DNA of 64,000 nt from Pomphorhynchus laevis (GCA_012934845.2 WNNJ02003300.1:186001-250000); one strand, 5' to 3'. Shown: positions 11,746 through 23,093, counted from the first letter of the stretch. The notes: generated from the sequence alone by a model not told the origin. Translations and numbers: made by a program.

Positions 11746-11989
11746 ACATGTTATTATTGACCTGTGGATTTTGTTTTGTATTCTTGATACAACATTATTA
11801 TTTTTCTGGTTATTTCCAAACAAGTTTTATGAACAAATTTTATAATAGTTTTATGATGTCACTCAATGCAAAATTACTCAATAGTGAAATCTGAAGAATT
11901 TTTAACACATCAAATACAGAAGTTCATATTTATGATTTATAATACAAATACAAAAATATTAAAATATATTTATCTAATAAAATACGTAT

Positions 11990-12090
11990 AATATACTTTT
12001 ATGTATAAAATACGTAAACTCAATTATCTGATCTGATTTGTTCTAATGACATGTTATTATTGACCTATGGACTTTGCTTTCCCCGTAACA
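11990..12090 (+). repeat. Second copy of terminal-unit end plus flank
   Basis: Repeats 11,705-11,790 almost exactly, including ATCTGATCTGATTTGTTCTA and the flank GACATGTTATTATTGACC, so unit end and flank were copied together. Confidence 0.75.
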
Positions 12091-12404
12091 TAACCTCTGC
12101 TAAAAATACTGAAACTATGTATTTTATTAACTCCAATAAACTTAGAGATAAATAAATACGATAAAGATGATAGCAGTGTATCGAAAATTACGTATTACTA
12201 AATAACCAATATCCGTTGTTGTTTTCAAACAAAACAAATTAGGAATCCGGAAAATTCAATATACTCATAAAACAGTCTTATAAGAAATAATTATTTATAT
12301 AATTTTTTTAATATAAAATATATTTATTATTATATATATAAATATATAATATATATTATATATAATATATATTATATAATTATTAAATCAGCTAACTGAG
12401 TCTA

Positions 12405-12518
12405 CGTATTGTTATATAATTATAAAATAAACAAAACATAATAATGCTAAATCAAAATTTAATAATTAAATAATAAAATTAATAATTGTTTTTAGATTTT
12501 CTATAATTTTAATCAAGT

Positions 12519-12549
<31 letters not shown>

Positions 12550-12740
12550 ATTTAAAGTAAACGTCATTTTTATGAATTGACTAATAAATAACAGGCGTTG
12601 TATCAGAATAAGAATTAGAGGTCATCAGGAGGAACTGCTATGCTATCAGGTTTCGGCCCCTAACTCCTCTACCCAACATAGCAGCGGGGCCAAATACATG
12701 CTAATGATGTATTTCCTCTGAAATAACTATCTAGTATCTT
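12405..12740 (-). repeat. Naiad-like terminal unit, attached to RT
   Basis: Terminal unit in antisense, beginning AAATCAGCTAACTGAGTC and CTACGTATTG, ending in the structured motif (GGTCATCAGGAGGAACTG through CATAGCAGCGGGGCC). It joins the 3' end of the RT coding region at 12,741, which shows where the unit belongs in the element: directly downstream of the stop codon. Confidence 0.88.
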
Positions 12741-13760
12741 ATTCTAATGCAAAGTATATTATTTATTATTCATCCATAAAAATTTGCCACTTAAGAGTTT
12801 AAATTTATTCTTTATATTATTGTGTTGATTTATATATTTTACTATTTTCTGCTTGATGTTATTTTTATAGTAACCTATTTAAAATATGTATCTATTAAAT
12901 TATTTAAATGATTTTGAAGAAAGCCAATATCATTACATATTGTTGCAATTCTTAAAATTTCATTATTTAATGTATTATATTTTATATTATATGGTATGCA
13001 TGAATGCTCATGCAAAAATATGTTTCTTGTAAATTTAAATATGTCATCTTTACGATATAAATTAATAGTAGTTTTAGTTAATGTTAATTTAATGTTCATA
13101 TCTAGATATACACCTTCTTTATCATTAATATTGGTTTTGTTAAGAATAAGGCTTTCTGGATAAATGTGCTCACTAATTGAATAAAAATTATTAGAATTAA
13201 ATACACATATATCATCAATGTATCGAAACATATATTTCATATATTTATATTGTTTAGATTTAGTTTTTACACAGTTATGAACAAATTCATATTCTATAAA
13301 GCTTAAAAACAAGTCAGCTATAATTGGGCTACTATTACCACCCATTGGAACACCTTTTACTTGTCTAAATATAGATGTCCCTACTTTTATATAATTTTGA
13401 TTTATCAAAATATTTAAGGATTCTATTAATTCAATTTTATCCATATATTTATATTTATTTGATGGTTTAATTTTTGTTAGATAGGCGTTATAGTTATTAT
13501 AACATATATATGTATATCATTTTCCGAATAAAAGGTTAATTAATTTTACTAACGGTTCTTTAATATCTACTAAATCTAGATTTGTATAAAGCGTACTAAA
13601 ATCGTACGTATTTATATTATGAAAATTTGTTCCTTTTGTCTGTTCTAAAAATTCTTTTGTAGAATTAATACTGAAATAGTGTTTTATACCTGTATTAATT
13701 TCGATTACCTTGCAATATTTTTTAAAATGTGCTTTAATTACTTTAAGCATTTTATATATA
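12741..13760 (-). mobile_element. Naiad-like Penelope element, RT and 3' end
   Basis: The minus strand encodes INTYDFSTLYTNLDLV (RT A box), GVPMGGNSSPIIADLF (B box), YMFRYIDDICVFNSNNFYS (catalytic YIDD) and GVYLDMNIKLTLTKTTINLY, then FLHEHSCIPYNIKYN. This W.PKLHK.P-type RT belongs to the Penelope-like group. The 5' end is truncated at about 13,760 within a TA repeat. One of the better preserved RT pieces here. It lies in kinesin intron 2. Confidence 0.9.
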
Positions 13761-14049
13761 TATTATATATATTATAAATATATTATATTATTTATATAAT
13801 AAGATTATTATAATGAATAATCTGAAAATGAATAAAATATTATTATATAAAAAATAATGCAAAATAACATTACCTTTATAAAATTCAATTTTATAAAATT
13901 AGAATCTAAAAATTTAAATTAATCTGCAATAAACTAAATTTATAGTACATTAATTTGGCTAACTTTGAACGTTACGATGCATTTAATATATTGTTGTCGT
14001 CGTTTTGAAGGTTTATTCTAAAAGGCTTACATTTTTAAATCAAGAATTA

Positions 14050-15060
14050 ACATATATCGTCACAAACCAGTTGCAACACTATCTAAACATTAACATCATC
14101 ATGCACAGAAGGTAGTACTCAGTGGACCATCAGAGTAAAGTTACTGATAACTTACTTTTCAACATACGGTAATACTTGGATGGTTTACAAGGAATCCAGC
14201 TAGCTGTAGAGAAATTACACAAATTAGTCTTCCGAATTTATAGACTCCTTAACAGTCTATCACTTTTCAAAATAGATTTTAAGAACAGAACATTAACCTG
14301 TGATGTGTAAGGATATTAAATTGGTATATGCTTCTATCCTAAACATGCCTGCAAACTAGTGTACGAATATCGTCACGAACCAGTTGCAACACGATCTAAC
14401 CACTAACAATATCATCATGTGCCGACGTTAGTACTCAGTGGATCATCGAAGCGAGGCACTGAACACTAACGTTTCAACATGCTGTAATACTTGGATGGTC
14501 TATAAGGAATCTAGCTATTCGTTGAAAAAGTACACGAAACTCCAGTGAATTTGTAGACTCCTTACCAGTCTAACACTTTTTGAAATGTATTGCCAGAGAA
14601 GGTCATTAATCTATAAGCCATAAGGATGCAATACTGCTTTTTGCTTCAATCCTAAACGTGCGTCTGCAAAGTAGTGTACGAATATCGTCACGGACCAGTT
14701 ACAACACTAACTAAACGACAACATCACCATGCACCGGTGTTAGTACTCAGTAGATCATAAGGGCGCAGGCACTGAACACTAGCGTTTCAACATACTGTAA
14801 TACTTTGATGTTATATAAGGAATCTAGCTATTCGTTGAACAATTGCACGAAACATTCCTGTGAATTTGTAGACTCCTTACATGCCTATCACTCTTCGATA
14901 TAGATTTCAAGAGTAGGTCATTAAACCTGTGATGTGTAAGGATATTATACTGCTATATGCCTCAATCCTAAACATGTCTCCAAACTAATGTACGAATATC
15001 GGCACGAACTAGTTGCAAAACGATCTAACCACAAACTTTATAAGAGTAAGAAATAGAAAA
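14050..15060 (-). repeat. Tandem repeat, about 314-bp unit, 3.2 copies
   Basis: ATATCGTCAC-like starts at 14,054, 14,367, 14,682 and (partial) 14,996 give periods of 313-315. Copies differ by roughly 10-15%. No coding. On the minus strand each unit holds a long hairpin bounded by GAAAC and GUC-type sites (see the ncRNA entry). Another fragment lies at 49,735-49,895. It resembles short tandem ribozyme-bearing retroelements (retrozymes). Confidence 0.85.
14419..14475 (-). ncRNA. Hammerhead-like core in the 314-bp tandem unit
   Basis: Minus strand, unit 2: GAAA (14,475-14,472), then ACGTTAGTGTTCAGTG paired with CACTGAGTACTAACGT (16 bp, two mismatches), then cleavage-type GUC (14,426-14,424) and GGCAC. 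A GAAAC...GUC junction of this kind is the stem III side of a hammerhead. The CUGAUGA strand is not in its usual place: in unit 3, GCGCC-CTTATGA lies inside the stem III loop and GCGCC can pair with the GGTGC that follows the cleavage position. The copies are decayed. Confidence 0.4.
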
Positions 15061-15094
15061 AATCATCAAACTTGCTTGAAAGTTTGATGAATAT

Positions 15095-17280
15095 ATGACG
15101 ACATTCAACTGTAAAAACTGTAAATTATATATTTTAGAACATATTGTCGAAGAACAATATATATTTCATAAACATATGAGATTAATAGGACATGATATTA
15201 AAAACTGTAAATTATTTATTTTAGAACATATTATCGAAGAAAATAACACAATATTAAATCAAAAACTTAGAAAAAGAAGATTTTTGGATTAAAACGCTTA
15301 ATTCCATGTAACCATTAGGATTGAATGACGTGGTACAAGGAATTGGCAGACGTAGAATAGTAAATAATAAACAACTATATTATAATAATCCGGTTAAACG
15401 CAAACTAAAAAGTCATGGTGATAAAATGAATAAGAAAAATAGACATAAAAATATTAAAAAAGATATCTATATAAATGAACAATTAGAAATATTAAAACAA
15501 CTTTTAAGAGATAATAAGCTGAAAGATCTTTATGTAAATATAAGAAGTTTTTCTAAATATATCATATGTTCAATAAATCAAAAATTAATTAACGACTATG
15601 ATAGGCTAAGTTGTATAATAGACAGTTATTGTAATACAAAATACTATAATCGTACAATAAATGTTAATAATAACAATAGAAAATATACATTAAGCATAAA
15701 CTTCATTAATAAATGTATAGATAACATAAATATAGCCGGACTTTTAAATAATTCTAAAAGTAAAGAAATAATAGGATCAGATTTAAGTAAATATATTCCT
15801 AAAATAAGGTATAAACTCCTATCACCATTAGGACGAAAAATTTGTAATTATAATAAAGAATTAAAATCGATATGTAACGATAATATTAGAAACATAATGG
15901 AAACAGAATGCAATTGTAAAAGTCTTAGTTTGGATAAAATAAATGAACATATATGAACCCATAATCTAGAATTAATTGAAAATTGTGAATTAAGAAAGCT
16001 GCTATCAAAAGGGTATACATATAGATTAAATAATAACAACGACAAAAATAAAATTTACAATTCGTTATATAATAACTTAAATGCCAACTTTAGTAAGCTG
16101 ATTAATAGTGAAAGCTCGAATATATCTAAGATAAACATTTGGAAAGAATATATATTTGATAAAATTGAAAATAAAATGAAAATAACAAACAATTATAAAA
16201 GGAAAGATAAAATTAATAAAGATATGTATAAAGAACTTACTAAATTAAAGGATAACTATATAATAACAACTATTGATAAAGCTAGTAATAACTTTGTCTT
16301 CGTATGCAAAAACTTCATTATGATATACTAATGAAAGAGGTTAATTCTAATGATTTAAATGTAAATCCAACATATGAACGTAGTGAGTTGAGTTTTGAAA
16401 CAATTATTACAAGTCACTGTTCTATAATGGATAAAAAGGGTATAAAGGTTTAATCAGATAATAAAACTATACCTATATTATATTGGAATCCAAAATTACA
16501 TAAAAATCCAATAAAACCTAGGTTCATATGTAGTGCGTTTAAATGTACATTAAAACCACTTTCTGTCTATACGAATAATATACTTAAAGTAATTAAAGCA
16601 CACTTTAAAAACTATTGCAAGGTAATCGAAATTAATACTGATATAAAACACTATTTCAGTATTAATTCTACAAAAGAATTTTTGGAACAGACAAAAGGAA
16701 TAAATTTTCAAAATATAAATACATACGATTTTAGTACGCCTTATACAAATCTAGATTTAGTAGTTATGAAAGAAGCGTTAGTAAAATTAATTAATCTTAT
16801 ATTCGGAAAAAGATACATATATATGTTATAATAATTATAACGCCTATCTAACAAAAATTAAACCATCAAGTAATTATAAATATATGGATAAAATTGAATT
16901 AATAGAATCCTTAAATATTTTGTCAAATCAAAATTTTTTAAAAGTAGGGACATCTATATTTAGACAAATTAAAGATGTTACAATAGGAGGTAATCACAAT
17001 TATAGCTGACTTATTTTTAAGCTTTATATAATATGAATTTGTTCATAACTGTATAAAAACTAAATCTAAACAATATAAATATATGAAATATATGTTTCGA
17101 CACATTGATGATATATGTGTATTTAATTCTAATAATTTTTATTCAATTTGTGAACAAATTTATCCAGAAAGCCTTATTCTTAACAAAACCAATATTAATG
17201 ATAAAGAAGGTGTATATCTAGATATGAACATTAAATTAACATTAACTAAAGCTACAATTAATTTATATCGTAGTTGATAA
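15095..17280 (+). mobile_element. Naiad-like Penelope element, near complete but decayed
   Basis: In order: the C-terminal part of a GIY-YIG domain (HKHMRLIGHDIKNCKLFILE), the conserved tail (GIGRRRIVNNKQLYYNNPVK), a lysine/asparagine-rich linker (about 15,470-16,020), then RT: ILYWNPKLHKNPIKPRFICS in this family, DFSTPYTNLDLV, IDDICVFNSNN and GVYLDMNIKLTL, ending at about 17,280. The nuclease therefore precedes the RT. The front of the GIY-YIG domain is missing and the reading frame is interrupted at several places. The 3' terminal unit is not attached. Confidence 0.88.
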
Positions 17281-17459
17281 CTTTGATTTAATAACTATTA
17301 ATTTGATAACTATTATTAACTTTGATTTACATCAAAGTTGATAATAAATTATATTTTTTGCACATTAATTATTAGATTAGTTAATTATTAAACGTAACCA
17401 AATAATTCTAGTAAATGTATCGATCTGTTTTATAAATTTCATTCATAAATTTAATAATT

Positions 17460-18350
17460 CAGATCAGATAAATGAGTCTACGTATTTTATATTATTTATA
17501 AATTAAATATAATCTTAATAGAAAATAAATAATTAAATAATATTTTTACTTGTATTTGATTGCATCTGTGAGCTGAAATTTTTTTTTAAAAATTTCAGAT
17601 AAGAAAATAAGATCAATAATTAAAATAAAGATTAAAGCAAAGATTAAATAAGTTAAAAAGATTAAATAAGTTTTACAGATTTAAACTTTAATAAGTTTTA
17701 AAGATTAAATAAGTTAAATAAATTAAAACAAAAATTAAATAAGAGCAATACCTGTGAGGATAATATCGTGCCACAGTCGGAAAAATTTCAGATCACATAT
17801 GCAATCAAATACAATTAAAAACATTCATTGCAAGTGGCAGCATGAAAAACGGGTGATCCGGCTAGCGGAACATACAACAAGGTAGGTTTCTAATAGATTG
17901 TTAGAATACGATCCCCTACCAAAAGTAATATACAGAAATGTATGTCTACACCACTGGAGCAATCAGCTTAGTGGATGTTGCTTTAAATCACGATACAGAC
18001 GTCCAGAGTACAAATCCCATCAGCATCAGTCTTCGGGGAAAGCAGATAATAAGGGTCGAAACGTGAAATGTAGGTCTGGTCAGCAGCAGATGAGACCCAC
18101 CCAGACTGATTAGTAGCGTCCTGCTGTATCAAAAGTAAGATCAATACCTATGAGGATAATATCGTGCCACAATCGGAAAAATTAAATAATAAATTAATAA
18201 TTTAAAAATTACAAATAAGTAATAATCGCTATATAAGACTTTTTATAATTTATATAAGGTAAACTATTAAAATAAAAATTTAAAATAAAAGCCAAGTTTT
18301 ACGAATTAACTATTAAATAACAAACGAGCATTTTGTAAATAACCTAGCAT
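17460..18350 (-). repeat. Terminal-unit copy interrupted by a ribozyme-bearing unit
   Basis: Starts with the antisense terminal sequence (CAGATCAGATAAATGAGTC, TACGTATTTTATATT), resumes after 18,183 with its AT-rich middle (AAATTTAAAATAAAAGCC). Between them (17,742-18,183) sits a non-coding unit of about 397 bp flanked by a 45-bp direct repeat containing GAGGATAATATCGTGCCACA, that is, slightly more than one turn of a tandem repeat. An inverted fragment of this unit lies at 17,535-17,575. Confidence 0.7.
18053..18126 (+). ncRNA. Permuted hammerhead-like ribozyme, 397-bp unit
   Basis: GGGTC-GAAA (18,053-18,061), ACGT.., GTCTGG (18,074-18,079), CAGCAG-CAGATGA-GACCC (18,081-18,098), CCAGAC (18,101-18,106), GCGTC-CTGCTG (18,116-18,126). 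Stem II is GACCC/GGGTC, stem I CAGCAG/CTGCTG, proximal stem III ACGT/GCGT, distal stem III GTCTGG/CCAGAC; cleavage triplet GUC. One core base differs (CAGATGA for CTGATGA). Every stem is paired with different bases than in the 44 kb copies. Confidence 0.6.
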
Positions 18351-18566
18351 TTTGTAAATAATTTTAAAGCATCAATTGAGTCAAAATTAATAAGCAGTTT
18401 ATCATTTTTAAAATATTAAATAGTTACATGATTACAAATTATATAATTTATATTTAGAAAAATATTATTTTTAATATTTGCATTGATGTGGATTGACTGC
18501 TTAGTAAAGAAGCATTTTGTAATTTGGTAGAGTAAATGGTTAGTTAAAATAAAAAGTATGATTTAC

Positions 18567-18661
18567 CATTTATCCGGGGACATAATTAATCTGGCGAGAG
18601 TATCAATGTATACAGAATAAGTATCGACTGATTGATCAAATATTTGGTCTAACTTGTATTG
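18567..18661 (-). CDS. Kinesin exon 2
   Basis: 95 nt; acceptor TTGTTTAG, donor GTAAAT; entered in phase 0 and left after two bases. Encodes QYKLDQIFDQSVDTYSVY and IDTLARLIMSPDKW. YKLDQIFDQ matches the FxFDxVF strand of kinesin motors, and ...DKW joins LDTFYICYGQTGTGKT of exon 3 in phase. Only about 95 bases of host sequence survive between Penelope-like fragments here. Confidence 0.92.
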
Positions 18662-18719
18662 CTAAACAACATTAAATATTGCAAAAGTAGCAATAGTAAT
18701 TGCAAGTCTTAATTTTTAT

Positions 18720-18910
18720 AAATATAATTCCAAAATAAGGTATAAGTTGTTACCGCCATCACGACAAAAAATTTGTAATAATAAATAATTGCAATCGATA
18801 TGTAACGATAATATTAAATACATTACAGAAACTGAATGCGATTGCAAAAGTCTTAATTTTGATAAAATAAATGAACATATATGTACACATAATCTAGAAT
18901 TAATTGAATT
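18720..18910 (+). mobile_element. Naiad-like linker fragment
   Basis: Encodes ETECDCKSLNFDKINEHICT and flanks, the cysteine-bearing end of the linker between nuclease and RT. Ends abruptly at the terminal unit that follows. Confidence 0.8.
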
Positions 18911-18911
18911 A

Positions 18912-19282
18912 AATCAGCTAACTGAGCCTACGTATTTAATATAATTATAAACTAAACAAAACATAATAATGCTAAATCAAAATTTAATAATTAAATAATA
19001 AAATTAATAATTGATTTTAGATTTTCTATAATTTATATCAAGTTAAAAAATAAAAATAAAAATAAAAAATAAAATTTAAAATAAACGTCATTTTTATGAA
19101 TTGACTAATAAATAACAGACGTTGTATCAGAATAAGAATTAGAGGTCATCAAGAGGAACTGCTATGCTATCAAGTTTCGGCCCCTTACTCCTCTACCCAA
19201 CATAGCAGCGGGGCCAAATACATGCTAATGATGTATTTCCTCTGAAATAACTATCTAGTATCTTATACTAATGCAAAGTATA
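18912..19282 (-). repeat. Naiad-like terminal unit (left arm of an inverted pair)
   Basis: Antisense unit from TTAAATCAGCTAACTGAGC to the structured motif at 19,140-19,215. Joined to RT coding sequence at 19,283. The same unit lies inverted at 21,290-21,655. Confidence 0.88.
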
Positions 19283-20985
19283 TTATTTATTATCCATCCA
19301 TAAAAATTTGCCTCTTAAGAGTTTAAATTTATTCTTTATATTATTGTGTTGATTTATATATTTTACTATTTTCTGCTTGATGTTATTTTTATAGTAACCT
19401 AGTTTAAAATATGTATCTATTAAATTATTTAAATGATTTTGAAGAAAGCCAATATCATTACATATTGTTGCAATTCTTAAAATTTCATTATTTAATGTAT
19501 TATATTTTATATTATATGGTATGCATGAATGCTCATGCAAAAATATGTTTCTTGTAAATTTAAATATGTCATCTTTACGATATAAATTAATAGTAGTTTT
19601 AGTTAATGTTAATTTAATGTTCATATCTAGATATACACCTTCTTTATCATTAATATTGGTTTTGTTGAGAATAAGGCTTTCTGGATAAATGTGCTCACTA
19701 ATTGAATAAAAATTATTAGAATTAAATACAAACATCATCAATGTATCGAAACATATATTTCATATATTTATATTGTTTAGATTTAGTTTTTACACAGTTA
19801 TGAACAAATTCATATTTTATAAAGCTTAAAAACAAGTCAGCTATAATGGGGCTACTATTACCACCCATTGTAAACACCTTTTACACCCATTGGAACACCT
19901 TATAGATGTCCCTACTTTTAAATAATTTTGATTTATCAAAATATTTAAGGATTCTATTAATTCAATTTTATTCATATATTTATATTTACTTGATGATTTA
20001 TTTTTTGCTAGATAGGCGTTATAATTATTATAACATATATATGTATATCTCTTTCCAAATATAAGATTAATTAATTTTACTAACGCTTCTTTCATAACTA
20101 CTAAATCTAGATTTGTATAAGGCGTACTAAAATCGTATGTATTTATATTTTGAAAATTTATTCCTTTTGTCTGTTCCAAAAATTCTTTTGTAGAATTGAT
20201 ACTGAAATAGTGTTTTATATCAGTATTAATTTCGATTACCTTGCAATAGTTTTTAAAGTGTGCTTTAATTACTTTAAGTATATTATTCGTATAGACAGAA
20301 AGTGGTTTTAATGTACATTTAAACGCACTACATATGAACCTAGGTTTTATTGGATTTTTATGTAATTTTGGATTCCAATATAATATAGGTATAGTTTTAT
20401 TATCTAATTCAACCTTTATACCCTTTTTATCCATTATAGAACAGTGACTTGTAATAATTGTTTCTAAACTTAACTCACTACGTTCATATGTTGGACTTAC
20501 ATTTAAATCATTAGAATTAACCTCTTTCATTGGTATATCATAATGAAGTTTTTGCATATGAAGACAAAGTTATTACTAGCTTTATCAATAGTTGTTATTA
20601 TATAGTTATCCTTTAATTTAGTAAGTTCTTTATATATATCTTTATTAATTTTATCTTTCCTTTTGTAATTGTTTGTTATTTTCATTTTCTCTGTAATTTT
20701 ATCAAATATATAACCTTTCCGAAGATATATTCGAGCTTTCACTATTAATCAGCTTACTAAAGTTGGCATTTAAGTTATTATATAAGGAATTGTAAATTTT
20801 ATTTTTGTCGTTGTTATTATTTAATCTATATGTATACCCTTTTGATAGCAGCTTTCTTAATTCACAATTTTCAATTAATTCTAGATTATGGGTTCATATA
20901 CGTTCATTTATTTTATCCAAACTAAGACTTTTACAATTGCATTCTGTTTCCATTATGTTTCTAATATTATCGTTACATAATAACA
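19283..20985 (-). mobile_element. Naiad-like Penelope element, RT
   Basis: Minus strand, 5' to 3': linker end (20,985-20,760), TIDKASNNFVFICKN, IPILYWNPKLHKNPIKPRF, TYDFSTPYTNLDLV, the catalytic region and FLHEHSCIPYNIKYN. Frame interruptions are present, including one around the B box where a short stretch is duplicated. On its upstream side it meets an inverted copy of its own 3' end near 20,990-21,010. Confidence 0.88.
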
Positions 20986-21004
20986 TATTTAATTATCGTT
21001 ACAT

Positions 21005-21655
21005 AATAACATATTTTTGCATGAGCATTCATGCATACCATATAATATAAAATATAATACATTAAATAATGAAATTTTAAGAATTGCAACAATATGTAAT
21101 GATATTGGCTTTCTTCAAAATCATTTAAATAATTTAATAGATACATATTTTAAACTAGGTTACTATAAAAATAACATCAAGCAGAAAATAGTAAAATATA
21201 TAAATCAACACAATAATATAAAGAATAAATTTAAACTCTCAAGTGGCAAATTTTTATGGATGGATAATAAATAATGTACTTTGCATTAGAATAAGATACT
21301 ATATAGTTATTTCAGAGGAATTACATCATTAGCATGTATTTGGCCCCGCTGCTATGTTGTGTAGAGGAGTTAGGGGCCGAAACCTGATAGCATAGCAGTT
21401 CCTCCTGATGACCTCTAATTATTATTCTGATACAACGTCTGTTATTTATTACTCAATTCATAAAAATTACGTTTATTTTAAATTTCATTTTTTTAACTTG
21501 ATTTAAATTATAGAAAATTTAAATTATAGAAAATCTAAAAGCAATTATTAATTTTATTATTTAATTATTAAATTTTGATTTAGCATTAATATGTTTTGTT
21601 TATTTTATAATTATATTAAATACGTAGACTCAGTTAGCTGATTTAATTAATTCTT
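21005..21655 (+). mobile_element. Inverted Naiad-like 3' end plus terminal unit
   Basis: Starts at the codons for FLHEHSCIPYN, runs to the stop after GKFLWMDNK (21,274) and on through the terminal unit to CGTAGACTCAGTTAGCTG at about 21,650. Together with 18,912-20,985 it makes an element with the same 3' end at both sides in inverted orientation. Penelope-like elements are known for terminal repeats in direct or inverted orientation. Confidence 0.85.
21349..21418 (+). ncRNA. Hammerhead-like strands in the Naiad-like terminal unit
   Basis: CTGCTATG (21,349), TGTA cleavage-type triplet, GAGGA (21,364), TTAGGGG-CC-GAAA-C (21,370-21,383), CATAGCAG (21,391), TCCTC-CTGATGA-CCTCTAA (21,400-21,418). 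Stem I is TCCTC/GAGGA, stem II CCTCTAA/TTAGGGG (one G-U), stem III CATAGCAG/CTGCTATG plus C-G pairs next to the core in other copies (GAAACC/GGGUC). Cyclic strand order is the same as in the 44 kb repeat. Stem II lacks the usual G10.1-C11.1 pair. About ten copies occur in the window, several with GUC in place of GUA. Confidence 0.45.
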
Positions 21656-22600
21656 TATAATAATTACAAATTTTTCGTCCTATGGTGATAGGAGTTTATA
21701 CCTTTTTTTAGGAATATATTTACTTAAATCTGACCCTATTATTTCTTTACTTTTAGAATTATTTAAAAGTCCGGCTATATTTATGTTATCTAAACATTTA
21801 TTAATGAAGTTTATGCTTAATGTATATTTTCTATTGTTATTATTAACATTTATTGCACGATTATAGTATTTTGTATTACAATAACTGTCTATTATACAAA
21901 TTAGCCTATCATAGTCGTTAATTAATTTTTGATTTATTGAACATATGATATCTTTAGAAAAACTTCTTATATTTACATAAAGATCTTTTAGCTTATTATC
22001 ACTTAAAAGTTGTTTTAATATTTCTAATCGTTCATTTATATACATATCTTTTTTAATATTTTTAACTCTATTTTTCCTATTCCTTTTATCACCGACTTTT
22101 TTGTTTGCGTGTAACCGGATTATTATAATATAGTTGTTTATTATTTACTATTCTACGTCTGCCAATTCCTTGTACCGCGTCATTCAATCCTAATGGGTAC
22201 ATGGAATTAAGCTTTTTAATCCAAAAATCTTCTTTTTCTAATAGTTTTTGATTTAATATTGAAATGTTTTCTTCAATAATATGTTCTAAAATAAATAATT
22301 TACAGTTTTTAATATCATGTCCTATTAATCTCATATGTTTATGAAATATAGTTTGACTATTATGCTGTATATTATATATGTGTTGCTTAAACCTAGTTTT
22401 TAACATTTGACATGTTTTTCCTATATATTGCAATCCACATGTACATTGTATAAGATACACTACACCTGCGGTATTGCAGTTACAATTATTATTAATATTT
22501 AATGAAAAACATTTGTTTGTCGTATTACTTACGATACAATTATTATTTATAACATCACAAACTATACAATTTTTTCTGTTACATTTAAAAGATCAAAAAT
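21656..22600 (-). mobile_element. Naiad-like Penelope element, GIY-YIG end and linker
   Basis: Minus strand: cysteine cluster (CNRKNCIVCD, CNCNTAGVVY), GIY-YIG core VYLIQCTCGLQYIGKTC, FKQHIYNIQHNSQTIFHKH, then the linker starting GIGRRRIVNNKQLYYNNP and a basic asparagine-rich region. Here the nuclease with its upstream cysteine cluster is N-terminal, the arrangement described for Naiad-type Penelope-like elements. RT is not attached on this strand. Confidence 0.9.
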
Positions 22601-22639
22601 TAAAATCATTAGTACTTACGTATTTTTCCAATATTGTTG

Positions 22640-22990
22640 AGTACATGTAACTTTTAAGTCATAATTTTTAACGTTGCATTTTCGGTGTCGCCACCTAGTT
22701 TAGTTGACTCAGACTAAACTTACAACGGGCCATCCAGCAGCATTTGCCAGGGGGCTGTCCTGCTTAAGGTGGTTGCAGGCTGGAACAAGATCTATAAAGA
22801 TCTACCACCTTCACTCCACGCGCTACGCGACCTAGCTATTGGCCATTACCTGGTCTCTTAAACGTGATCACGTGAAGCAGTTTACATTTTAAAGTGTAAA
22901 CACCTTGGGATGCAAACTTCTCCCTTTTTTAAGAATTAATAATTTATCAAACTTGTTTGAAAATAAGAAAAAATAATGGTAAAGTCGTAA
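22640..22990. other. Unclassified balanced-composition stretch
   Basis: About 280 bp of higher GC (for example CCATCCAGCAGCATTTGCC) before the RT element at 23.1 kb; no open frame of note. It may be the 5' untranslated part of that element, which I cannot show. Confidence 0.3.
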
Positions 22991-23093
22991 CCAATAATAC
23001 ATAGTTTCAGAATTTCTGACAAAATGGTGAATTAAGGAAAATGCTATCAAAAGGGTATAAATATATTTTTACAGAAGATACTTTATTTGTGGT

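Noticed and set aside
14050-15060. CRISPR-like array
   Set aside because: Period of 314 bp with whole-unit homology; this is a tandem repeat without spacers, in a eukaryotic sequence.
21342-21398. HDV-like double pseudoknot from GGCCCC/GGGGCC and CTGCTATG/CATAGCAG
   Set aside because: No P3 helix with a 7-base loop in this orientation, no J4/2-like catalytic C region, and the GGCCCC pairing is lost in several copies. The hammerhead reading explains more conserved bases.
22560-22620. In-frame TGA upstream of the GIY-YIG core, possible selenocysteine as reported in some Naiad-type elements
   Set aside because: The equivalent position near 63,010 reads AGA (arginine), not cysteine, and I found no SECIS-like structure. 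A plain mutation is simpler.
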